Shown piece after piece: positions 1 to 9,539 of a stretch of DNA of 57,611 nt. The translations under genes and the position numbers were made by a program. Position 1 is the stretch's first letter. Each line of letters begins with the position of its first letter. The notes under the pieces are model-generated. The model did not search any database. It worked only from the letters and a program-made list of their open reading frames with translations, and was not told the origin of the DNA. The stretch comes from Nemertoderma westbladi (taxonomy: Eukaryota > Xenacoelomorpha > Nemertodermatida > Nemertodermatidae): assembly GCA_032718475.1 (NCBI GenBank), contig JAUCBJ010000046.1, positions 1-57,611 of the forward strand, written 5' to 3'.

Positions 1-1120
1 GTATATCTAGTAGGCCTTGATTCAGTAGTTTGTAGTTACCATACCGGTACAGCTCTCTATTACAGTATTATTATTATTATTCACACTAAATAAAAAAAAA
101 TTTCTAGGTAACAACAGGCAGACAGGTATCAACAAGTTCACCAATGTAGGCCTATTTCAGTATTTAGTAGTCAGTGGTAGGCCTACATCAGTACATACAG
201 CAGTACAGTGACTTGATGTGGGTGGATAGGCTACCTGGCTACAGTCTACAGACAGACAGGTCAGCCTGTCAGCCGTACCGGTACTGTGCTATGCAGCTAT
301 ACCTATGATATTTAGATTTACCTTGTCCCAAATTCCCCAGTCTGCCAGTTTACCGCAGCTACCGGCAGACCGGTCCGGACCCGGCCAGACTGGAATCCAT
401 ACACTTGCACTTTGCGCCGAATTAATCCGGCGCACTTTACAATAAAAGCGCGCCAATTGCCAATGTGGCGCGTGGGCGTGGCGCGCTCGAAAATCGTAAA
501 GTGCGCCGGCTTTGGCATTTGGCGCGTGGCTCTCCCAAAAAATAAAAACCGGCTCCAATTTGTTGGTTTAACAATTACGGAAAGTGCCTTAAAGATTGCA
601 TTAGCTGTTAAAAAATTTAGGCTCGCTTCGCTCGCCTTTCTTTTTTCTGTCAGTCTGTATGGTTACAGGGTTAGGCAGTTAGGGCTACTGCTGAACGAAC
701 AGGGACATGTCTGCATGTACAGCTCTACAGCAGTACTGCAGTACTGACATTGGCAGACTGGTTAGGTTACACTCCTTCTTGAGATTGCATTGGCGCGGCA
801 TTCTTCAATATTGTTTCACATGTGCGGCACGCTTAAAAATTTCGTTGGCGCAGGGTTTGCTTTGAAATTGCATCGGCGCGTGGCGTGCATAAAAATTGGT
901 TGGCGCACTATCCGGCGCACTTTTTGGGTGGATTCCATACAGCTGTGCAGGGGTATCTGGCATCTGGGTATAGGCACTACTGCACTAGGCAGATAGTCTA
1001 GTTTAATTTCAATTTAAATAAATTAATTTAAATTTAGGCCTAAGTTAATACCGGTAGCGGTAGGCCTATATGTGTAGTGTAGTTTATGTACCGGCTGACC
1101 GGTACTATCTGACTATACTA
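1..1120. other. Non-coding, repeat-derived sequence
   Basis: I see no gene here. The stretch holds several copies of the palindromic words TACCGGTA and TAGGCCTA and a GC-rich patch around 410-540 and 790-930 made of GGCGC/GCGCC words. Short open frames in the patch have no recognisable domain and look accidental. Confidence 0.6.
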
Positions 1121-2840
1121 AAATTTTCGATATTCAACATGGCTCAAGGCTCAACTACAAAATACTGCAAAAATGTGTGCGAAATTGTGAAGTGTGATCA
1201 ACATTATCATTTTGCTTTAAATTGAGTGGAACTAGACAGCTAGAGGCCCGTCTATTTCAGAGAGAAATTTCACTAAAAATAGCACTTCCACTACGTACCG
1301 GTACTGAACTGAATAAAAAATAGGCTCATAGCAATCGAAGTTACGATAGGCCTACCGGTATCGCTATCGATTTAGTTTAGTGGGGTTCTGGGGGTAGACA
1401 CCTTCAAAACGTGACTAGCTGACTAGAGTCATTGGGTATTGCTGTATTGGGATAATTCCACTCAATTTAAAGATAAATGCAGAAATGATGTCAGTTAGGT
1501 ACAATGGCCAAATCTGGCAACCTCAAAAGTTGCCACATATGGCAATGTTTATTGCCAAATCTGGCAATTTTTGGTTTTTCTAATTTTCGCACGCCCAGAA
1601 GCAAAATCGCATTTTGGTAAATAGGTAAGTGAAAAGAGCGCGAAATTTAAATATAATTGACCGTATAAGAAAAAAAATCATCGTCTGAATTTCTCTTAGC
1701 AATAGGCCGAAATGTGCCTAAAATAATTATTGCCATTTTTGGCAACCATTAGAATTAAAGAAAAATAATGGTTGCCATTTTTGGCAACAATTACAGAATT
1801 ATTATTGTGCAGCCCTGTCAGTTACTCTGTCCTGTCATTGTAGATTACTTCAAAATTGCTTACTGCTTGCTTACCCTTGTCGAGTTGTGATGATTTATAA
1901 ACATTAGTCGACGAAATGTCAGAATGTAGGCCTATATCTGTATATGATATGTTGTTAAAAATGTTAATGGACAGATGGATGAGTATGTAACCAGGTAACA
2001 GATACCGTACTGGATAAAATTTGACAACGTGAACCTGAACATCACCACAAGGCGGCAAGGTGGCATTAAAGTTTGAGAAACGGTGTGACAGAAGAAAAAT
2101 CGAATTTGTGTCGAAATTCAAAATTTAGAAAGACTGAGAAAACCAAAACGCGTGTTAAGAGATTCAACCAAATTGTTTCTAGTAAGCGTAGGCCCTAATG
2201 AAAAACGGGATGAAATTATTTTCATTATATGTCTTTATGCTGTTATGTAGGAATGGTACTGAATGGAAATATAGATATACTGAACTGTGAGTGAAGGATG
2301 ATTTAGATTGCAGGGCAATTGTGTCAGCATTACACAGTCAGACAGTTACAATCTTTAACTATTATTGCAGTATTGGTACAAACAACACTCAAACACCTCC
2401 CCAAGCAGCGCCAGAGATTACTAGCAATAATAAACTATCACCAGTCAGTCTGTGTTTGTGTTATTGATACTCATTCAGTCATTCTCACCTTACGCCTTAT
2501 ATACGATTTATTAGGATATATTGCTGTATTGCAGTATTGGTTGTTGGTTAGAACTTAGAATACTGGAATATGCCACTACCGGTATAAGTATAACCTGGCC
2601 CTTACTGCCAAGTTGCCAAATATGGCAACAATGGCTTTATATAGTTGCCAAATGAGGCAATCAGAAATGTTGCCAGGTTTTGCTTGGTTGCCAAATATGG
2701 CAATCACAATCATTGCCAGATTTGGCCATTGTACCTAACTGGATGTTGATAAATAGATCACACAATTTCACACCAGTAGGCCTACATGTTTTTGCAATAT
2801 TTTGTAGTTGAGCTGAGTTGAATATCAAATTTTTTGGGCC
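1121..2840. repeat. Large imperfect palindrome, right arm interrupted by an insertion
   Basis: The left arm (about 1121-1236) is the reverse complement of two separate blocks, 2742-2840 and 1449-1491. Shared words include GATATTCAAC, CTCAACTACAAAAT, TTGCAAAAA, GAAATTGTG and TTTAAATTGAGTGG. The two right-arm blocks become contiguous if 1492-2741 and one copy of GATGT are taken out. This is therefore a fold-back or terminal-inverted-repeat element of roughly 470 bp that was later hit by another transposon. Its outer ends are only approximate and I found no target duplication for it. Confidence 0.7.
1492..2741. mobile_element. 1.25-kb non-autonomous DNA transposon with 29-bp TIRs
   Basis: Positions 1492-1520 (starting CAGTTAGGTACAATGGCC) are a perfect inverted copy of 2713-2741. 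GATGT flanks both ends directly (1487-1491 and 2742-2746), a plausible 5-bp target duplication. Just inside both ends, and again at about 1728-1795, are several palindromes of the form TTGCCAnnnnTGGCAA, which look like subterminal transposase-binding sites. No transposase is encoded; the short internal open frames (1822-2121, 2319-2558) resemble nothing. Superfamily is unclear: 5-bp duplications suggest Transib-like, but the ends do not show that family's CACWRTG. Confidence 0.75.
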
Positions 2841-2921
2841 ACCCTAACTGTCAACGCTCGTGACTATTTTGTACTACAGGTATTTTAACAGACTGTCACT
2901 TTTGAAATTTAAACTTTTAAA

Positions 2922-5471
2922 ATGCTTATTTGCATTCATTGCCCACTTCAGTTTAGAAACATTCATTCATACCGGGAGCACCTGAGAACATTTCATAGAT
3001 TGCGGATTTTTTCACAAATAAAACAAATTGTATGCGGCCAAGAAGGTTGCAATCTCGATTTTTATACATTCTCTACTTTGAGTCGTCATATTAAAGCAAA
3101 GCACCCCAGTTTACTATCTTCCCATTCCATGTCAAATATCAGTGCCGGTTGCAGTACTAATCATGAAACTGAAACTCATGTAATTACTGATGATGTTCCA
3201 GAAGGTGATACCGGTATTGCAGATGCAACGACTGTGGAGGTTGAACCAAATCCAACTGAGCAATTAAAGGATCTAATAAATAAAAAAACCATAACATTTT
3301 CGGGGAAACGCATTAATGCTGATGCACTTTTGTTTATTTCAAGTCTAAGGGGTAATGCAGTAATACCTTCAATTGCAACGATTGACATTATAACTTCAGT
3401 CGAAAACTATTTTTTGGTACCTTTAAGGCTTGTTTTGAATTGTTTGACTCATTTATCGCATAATAATAATAATTTTGATGATTTGAATGTCCTAATTGAG
3501 GCACTGAAATTGTACTCTAATGCTTTTGAATACTTGAAGTCTGAATATCGGCAGTCAAAATTATTGCAGGAGCTGAATTGCTACTTCCCTCCTATCAAAT
3601 ATATAATCAACCAGTCTATGCAAGCCACTATTCAGCACGGCTTCCCAAACAGTGTAATTTATGAGTCAAAGCTTCTGTGTGGATTCTACATCCCAGTCAA
3701 AGCTTTGTTTCATAGGTTTCTGTCACTTCCTGGTGTATTCAACACAATGCTGACATACCTTAACTCATCCGCTGATGGATTACGTGACTTTATAGATGGT
3801 GAATTATGGCAGACTAACAAAACATTGATCTTGCATAAAAACTCCCCAAATACAGTTGTTATTCCAATTTTTATTTATCATGATGATGTTGAGGTTGCAA
3901 ATCCCCTGGGTTCAAAGGCTACAATTCATAAAATTAGTGATGTATTTTTGGTTAATAAAGCACTGCCTCCAAGATTTAATTCAAGATTATCCAACCTTCT
4001 CCTAATTTTAATGCATTATGCTTCAGATAGGCAGCAGTTCGGAAATGAGGCGACGTTTTCAGTACTCATCCAGCTTTTTGGTGACTTAGAGTCCCATGGT
4101 TTTGAATTCATTCACAATCAGACAACATACAATATTTATATAGTTTTAGCTCAAGTTATTGGTGACAATCTTGCATTAAATTCATTATTGGGATATATAG
4201 AATCTTTCACAGGTAACTACCCATGCCGTAGGTGTAAATGTCACAGAAATGCTTTTGTAAATACATTATTTGAAGATACCACAATCCTCCGTTGTGTTGC
4301 TGATTATATGAATGATTTGAGTATTTGTGACCCTTCTGTAACAGGATTAAAAGAAGAATGTTGCCTCAATGCGTTACCATCATTTCATGTTTATGAGAAT
4401 TATACATTTGATATTATGCATGACTGCTTAGAAGGTATATGTGATTATGTTTTATCCAAATGTTTCTTTGAGTTAATATTTAAGAAAGAATATTTTACTA
4501 CAAATGACCTAAATAGACGCATAAAGTCGTTTTGTTTTGATCACTCTTCAGTTCCACCATTTTTTGATGAGGCAAAACTGAAAAAATTTAAATTAAACTT
4601 GAGTGCTGTGCAAATGCTAAATTTGACACTTGGTTTGCCACTGCTTATTGGTGATTTTGTTCCTACAGATAATGCTATTTGGTCAGTTTTTCTGAAACTA
4701 CGAGAAGTGCTACTCAATTGCATGGCCCCAAGCTTCTCAGAACCCGATTTAAAATTGCTTTCAGTGCTTATCGCCGAATTTCTTGATTTATATATTTCAG
4801 TTTTTCAACTTGACAGGCTCCAACTAAAATTTCACAATTTAATACATTACCCTTCGTCAATTCGTAAAGTTGGCCCTTTATTATGGACATGGTGTATGCG
4901 TTGTGAAGCAAAACATCGGGACTTGAAAAGGACATCCTCAGTAGTATGTTGCTTTAAAAACATTATCAAAACGTTATCGAAACGACACCAGATGTCTCAG
5001 GCTTATAAGATTCATAGTGGAATTGACATTGGTGCATCCGATGAGATTAAATGTAAATCCCCAAGTTCATCAATTTTAGCAAAGTTTCAGAACTGTATTT
5101 CTTTAAGTGAGCATTTGGGCAATTATGGAATCTACAAGGAAATTCTTACTTGTGAAGGCATCGAAATACGCTGCATTTTATATCTAATCGGCCATGCTCT
5201 ATGTCTTGGCTTTACCAATGACATCTTTGCTTTTCCCATTTTTTTTCGTATCGATCATATATTTATAACTTCTGAGGGGGACTTTAGACTGGTGTGTTCA
5301 AGACTTGAGACTATTGATTTCGATCACCACCTTCAGTCGTATCTTGTTGAGACTGCCAATGAAACAGAAATTTTTGTGATTGATGACATTGACAGGATAA
5401 TTAGCCCATGGCCTTTAAATATAAGAAAACTAAATCAAAATAACTTTGTTTCATTGAGGCACCGTTTTTGA
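2922..5471 (+). CDS. CACTA/EnSpm-like transposase (tnp2 type) with N-terminal C2H2 fingers
   Basis: Uninterrupted 849-codon frame. Two C2H2 fingers lie at residues about 4-25 and 38-61 (C-x2-C-x12-H-x4-H, then C-x4-C-x12-H-x4-H), probably for DNA binding. The middle matches the metazoan relatives of the tnp2 transposases: DDVEVANPLG (321-330), then GDN (414-416) followed by a C-x2-C-x-C-H cluster (435-441), then FDIMHDCLEGI (about 496-506), then FHNLIHYP (637-644) and MRCEAKHRDLK (659-669). The aspartates at 321/322 and 415 and the glutamate at 662 are my candidates for the DDE triad; this is inference. No intron is needed. The start is the first ATG, in context AAAATG; a TACAG just upstream (2875-2879) could be a splice acceptor for a 5' leader. 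It is followed 160 bp on by a second gene of the same transposon. Termini were not found. Confidence 0.8.
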   Translation: MLICIHCPLQFRNIHSYREHLRTFHRLRIFSQIKQIVCGQEGCNLDFYTFSTLSRHIKAKHPSLLSSHSMSNISAGCSTNHETETHVITDDVPEGDTGIADATTVEVEPNPTEQLKDLINKKTITFSGKRINADALLFISSLRGNAVIPSIATIDIITSVENYFLVPLRLVLNCLTHLSHNNNNFDDLNVLIEALKLYSNAFEYLKSEYRQSKLLQELNCYFPPIKYIINQSMQATIQHGFPNSVIYESKLLCGFYIPVKALFHRFLSLPGVFNTMLTYLNSSADGLRDFIDGELWQTNKTLILHKNSPNTVVIPIFIYHDDVEVANPLGSKATIHKISDVFLVNKALPPRFNSRLSNLLLILMHYASDRQQFGNEATFSVLIQLFGDLESHGFEFIHNQTTYNIYIVLAQVIGDNLALNSLLGYIESFTGNYPCRRCKCHRNAFVNTLFEDTTILRCVADYMNDLSICDPSVTGLKEECCLNALPSFHVYENYTFDIMHDCLEGICDYVLSKCFFELIFKKEYFTTNDLNRRIKSFCFDHSSVPPFFDEAKLKKFKLNLSAVQMLNLTLGLPLLIGDFVPTDNAIWSVFLKLREVLLNCMAPSFSEPDLKLLSVLIAEFLDLYISVFQLDRLQLKFHNLIHYPSSIRKVGPLLWTWCMRCEAKHRDLKRTSSVVCCFKNIIKTLSKRHQMSQAYKIHSGIDIGASDEIKCKSPSSSILAKFQNCISLSEHLGNYGIYKEILTCEGIEIRCILYLIGHALCLGFTNDIFAFPIFFRIDHIFITSEGDFRLVCSRLETIDFDHHLQSYLVETANETEIFVIDDIDRIISPWPLNIRKLNQNNFVSLRHRF

Positions 5472-5631
5472 TTTGTAAAAGGTACCAGTACTATGTTAAT
5501 GTATGTACACTTAACATCACTTTGCTTTCAAACTGTGTATAGCCTATATAGTTGCATTATTGGTACCGGTAATTGATAAATGTTTCAATTGGATTAGATC
5601 TCTGTTTGTTATATGATATAATAAGATACAT

Positions 5632-7194
5632 TTGAAAATGAAAGATTTAAGAGGATTTCTAAGAGGATATTGCAAAGAATGTGGTGAAGATGAGTGCTTC
5701 GACTATATAAAACCTGTTGATGATACAGCAAGCCAAAACTGTACATATTGCCAATGCCCCCCTACAAAGCACATTAAGCAAATATTACATGTTAGTTCGC
5801 CTGATAGTGATGTTACTGGTTCTTCAATTCTTAACCATGGTCCTGAGACCAATATGGGACTTTCTGTTGATATAAGCAATGTCTCCAGCTTTGAGCTTCC
5901 ATTAGAAGCTAGCACCCCATGTGGTAAGAGCTCCAATGACGGGGCATCGAAACAACCTTCTGCTGAATATGAAAATATCAACACTCTGTCAAGATCAACA
6001 TATACCGGTAGCGATTGTGAATCATCAAAGTTGCATCAATATCTAAAAACCTGTTCTGAAGGACGTGAGTTATTAAAGAGATGTGATTTAGCTCTAGGTG
6101 AATCCCAGAGAAATGTCCTAGTTTCTTTAGCAATTAGAAATGCGATGGATAATGACGACAGCCTTACACTCGATACCTTGGAGAGAATTGCTATTCAAAT
6201 ATCTCAACTCTTTACAAAGGAACATAAAGAGACTTACTTTTTCAAAAAGGCGGTTATCAAAAAGAACGGTGAGAAATCGTATGAAACACAAGTCCCATAT
6301 GGAAAGTTGTACAACCGGTTCGTCACTGTAAAAAAGCGAGTTAGGTGTATTAATAAAATCGAAGATGGTGCCGCCAAGAAACATCAAGCTGTATCAAAAA
6401 CGTCTACTGCTTTTACGGAATTTAGTTTGAAAGATCTATTTAAGGAAGCTGAGGATGATGTTAAGTTCATGGTCTACAATGGGTACAATTCTCAAAGGCA
6501 CAAGAATACTTCAGTATATCGTGTAGTTGGGTTTCAGCGTGATGTATTGGAGCTGAAAAATTTCCCATATATGATGGACAATTCTTTCATATATGACTGC
6601 ATAACGTATGATTTCTCTACGCTTCTGCAAGTTCGTGGGTGGAAAAATGTAAACACTAACGTTTTATTTGAATGCTCCTTTATTGATCTATGTCGATGTT
6701 TACTGCAGTCGTCCAAAGTAGATTGTGATGGTTTATCTGATGACGCTTTGGTGAAACGTGGTCTGCTACATCTTCCAGCAAAGCTTTGTAATAAAGTGAC
6801 CGTTCGCGTTAAGGGGTCGGGGAGGCGATTTTGGCGGCCGTCTATTGCTGATGCTGCAGAATCCTTTGTTATGGCAGCGAAGGACCATGCAGAAATGGAC
6901 ACGAAAATAAATGATATGGCTACAAAATATCTGGATAAAGATCTTAAAATCAACCCGTTTGTTGTGTACCACTTAGATAGTGAGCAGGCGACTGTCATAT
7001 ACAACGACCAACGTTTTATTCGCCCGTCGGTTGTTCAAGCTGTTGATCTAGCTTTCAAACTGGCGCATGTGTTTCATCTCGAATACCAATCAGCTTGTCT
7101 TCCAGTTTGGCTCTTCTTAGAACAGTTATTTGGGATACCGGCGAGTGGAATATCCTCGAAAGTATCAAGCCTCTTGTCTGATATTGGAATGTAA
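5632..7194 (+). CDS. Second protein of the CACTA-like transposon
   Basis: Uninterrupted 520-codon frame in the same orientation as the transposase. Residues about 13-46 form a small cysteine-rich module (CKECG, CTYCQCPPTKH) that probably binds zinc. A serine-rich linker follows, then a conserved segment (about 180-245) with ERIAIQISQLFTKEHKETYF and PYGKLYNRF. As far as I recall this segment is shared by the partner proteins of animal tnp2 transposons and may be a DNA-binding or assembly domain. The C-terminal half (WRPSIADAAESFVM and onward) has no motif I know. The two neighbouring frames are both free of stops, which suggests recent activity. Function is inferred from position and this limited resemblance. 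Confidence 0.65.
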   Translation: MKMKDLRGFLRGYCKECGEDECFDYIKPVDDTASQNCTYCQCPPTKHIKQILHVSSPDSDVTGSSILNHGPETNMGLSVDISNVSSFELPLEASTPCGKSSNDGASKQPSAEYENINTLSRSTYTGSDCESSKLHQYLKTCSEGRELLKRCDLALGESQRNVLVSLAIRNAMDNDDSLTLDTLERIAIQISQLFTKEHKETYFFKKAVIKKNGEKSYETQVPYGKLYNRFVTVKKRVRCINKIEDGAAKKHQAVSKTSTAFTEFSLKDLFKEAEDDVKFMVYNGYNSQRHKNTSVYRVVGFQRDVLELKNFPYMMDNSFIYDCITYDFSTLLQVRGWKNVNTNVLFECSFIDLCRCLLQSSKVDCDGLSDDALVKRGLLHLPAKLCNKVTVRVKGSGRRFWRPSIADAAESFVMAAKDHAEMDTKINDMATKYLDKDLKINPFVVYHLDSEQATVIYNDQRFIRPSVVQAVDLAFKLAHVFHLEYQSACLPVWLFLEQLFGIPASGISSKVSSLLSDIGM

Positions 7195-8072
7195 ACAATA
7201 TATGGTATCTGAATGTTCCACGTTTTAGTTTTCGCTATTTTAGTTTCCACGTATAACCACTTTTATATATCACTTTTGCTTCCACAATTTCTCATGCTGT
7301 GATTTATCATGGCGCATTTTCTGCACCACAATTTTTTTAAATTAAATTTAATTGCGCATTAATTATTTTTATCAATAGTTCACAATAATATCAATATTCT
7401 AGAACATCGAATTATGGTACATTGAAGTTAATGAAGTATCGTTTTACAAAAACTGTGGTACCGGTACAGAAAACATGACACAATTTATCATGGCACTAAA
7501 TCACGCCATGAGAAATCACGCTCACCGGAAATTGTGGCAGCAATGTGGTCTATATATTTCATTGAATACTGAAATGGTTGTTACGCATAGTTAACTCAAA
7601 TATATACTTCCACTGTGCTACATTAAAATTAAATTGTAAAATGTGTATCATATTTGAATATGAAAATGTGTAAATTGAAATCTGTATATAAAATGTGCTA
7701 TTATAACATAATACCGAAAATATTATCAATAATTATAGTAAATGTTTTTTTATGTTTTTCAAATATAATCTACCCTAGTTTTATATACATTTTTTATTGG
7801 GTATTATTACAATATTGGCAAATTACGTAGACATCTAGGTAGTTTGACTACACAGATTATTATGCAGATTAATAAGTCAGCTGGTGAGGTTACCTAAATA
7901 ATTTTGCATAATAACTCGATAATCTAGGTATTTTACCAAGATTACCTAGTTAGTTCAAATGACAAGATAATCTAGTCAATCTGCCATGGTATCTTTCAGC
8001 ACAATATTGGATGGATTATCGTGTCAGTCTCTTAATTTTTTTTGGCAGTTTGCAAAGATAGTTTTTTGAGTG
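7195..8072. other. AT-rich non-coding sequence downstream of the transposon genes
   Basis: No gene seen. Related words occur in both orientations at 7290-7345 and 7475-7545 (CATGAGAAATCACG, TTTATCATGGC, ACAATTT), which could be subterminal repeats of the preceding transposon. From 7820 to 7990 the word TAATCTAG/CTAGGTA recurs. Neither could be closed into a terminal repeat. Confidence 0.4.
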
Positions 8073-9120
8073 TACCTCAACGCGTACATTAACGCGTACA
8101 TCAACGCGAACATCAACGCGTACCTCAACGCGTACATCAACGCGTACCTCAACGCGTACATTAACGCGTACATCAACGCGAACATCAACGCGTACCTCAA
8201 CGCGTACATTAACGCGTACATCAACGCGAACATCAACGCGTACCTCAACGCGTACCTCAACGCGTACATCAACGGGTACATCAACGCGTACCTCAACGCG
8301 TACCTCAACTCGTACCTCAACGCGTACCTCAACGCGTACATTAACGCGTACATCAACGCGAACATCAACGCGTACCTCAACGCGTACATCAACGCGTACC
8401 TCAACGCGTACATCAACGGGTACATCAACGCGTACCTCAACGCGTACCTCAACTCGTACCTCAACGCGTACCTCAACTCGTACCTCAACGCGTACCTCAA
8501 CGCGTACATTAACGCGTACATCAACGCGTACCTCAACTCGTACCTCAACGCGTACCTCAACTCGTACCTCAACGCGTACCTCAACGCGTACCTCAACGCG
8601 TACCTCAACGCGTACCTCAACGCGTACCTCAACGCGTACATCAACGCGTACATCAACGCGTACATCAACGCGTACATCAACGCGTACATCAACGCGTACA
8701 TCAACGCGTACATCAACGCGTACATCAACGCGTACATCAACGCGTACATCAACGCGTACATCAACGCGTACATCAACGCGTACATCAACGCGTACATCAA
8801 CGCGTACATCAACGCGTACATCAACGCGTACCTCAACGCGTACATTAACGCGTACATCAACGCGTACATCAACGCGTACATCAACGCGTACATCAACGCG
8901 TACATTAACGCGTACATCAACGCGAACATCAACGCGTACCTCAACGCGTACCTCAACGCGTACCTCAACGCGTACCTCAACGCGTACCTCAACTCGTACC
9001 TCAACGCGTACATCAACGCGTACATCAACGCGTACATCAACGCGTACCTCAACGCGTACCTCAACGCGTACATCAACGCGTACATCGACGCGTACATCAA
9101 GGCGTACATCAACGCGTACA
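8073..9120. repeat. 12-bp minisatellite, about 87 copies
   Basis: Tandem units of the form TCAACGCGTACM. Variants are CATCAACGCGTA, CCTCAACGCGTA, CATTAACGCGTA, CATCAACGCGAA, CATCAACGGGTA and CCTCAACTCGTA. Most units carry an MluI-type ACGCGT palindrome and two CpGs. A homogeneous run occupies about 8637-8827, while the edges show higher-order patterns. Because 12 is a multiple of 3 the array is open in one frame on each strand (repeats of NAYI/NAYL on plus, MYAL/RYAL on minus); I regard these frames as accidental. It lies downstream of the last visible exon of the ODAD1-like gene. Confidence 0.95.
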
Positions 9121-9425
9121 TTTCATGTCCGTTAATAAATAATACATTTATATCATACCGGTACTAAATTAGCATAACATCCTTTCTCGCGGTCCTACCA
9201 ATATCCAACAGAGATTATATTTATTACTAACACAACAATGTTACCAGCAGCTTCAAACCCACCCTAAATGTTATAGTAATCTGGTCTAGTAACGGTTGTA
9301 CAGTGAGTGTTCGCCCTTGTGAGTTAGTGTGGTCCCCTTTTACCATCCAGAAGGCCTAATTGTTATTAATTAACAATTTTATATTATTATCACCACAAAC
9401 TTATCATTATAATTTATTTACATAC

Positions 9426-9539
9426 CCGCTCCAACTTTTTGTACAGATTATCAAACCTCTCCTTCTCTCCCCGCAGATGATCTATTTCATGACGCAAATG
9501 TGAGTTTTGAGTCAATAAACGATTAAATTTCTTCTGAGA
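9426..9539 (-). CDS. ODAD1: ODAD1-like gene, coding exon 4 (last one seen)
   Basis: 114-bp exon, acceptor TTTTTTTCAG, donor CGG|GTATGT. It encodes 38 residues including LLTQNSHLRHEIDHLRGEKE and RFDNLYKKLER, a strongly conserved block of the family. No following exon was recognised between here and position 1 on the minus strand. Confidence 0.82.

Noticed and set aside
412-996. Two short plus-strand frames in the GC-rich patch
   Set aside because: Low-complexity GGCGC-derived text without any recognisable protein or splice pattern.
1492-2741. Assigning this element as the left end of the CACTA-like transposon
   Set aside because: It has its own perfect inverted ends and 5-bp duplication, and its CAGTTAGG ends do not recur downstream of 7194.
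6534-7004. 156-codon minus-strand frame
   Set aside because: Antisense shadow of the transposon's second gene.
8024-9167. Two 365-codon open frames on opposite strands
   Set aside because: They are the 12-bp minisatellite read in its one stop-free frame on each strand; no domain, no splice or start context.
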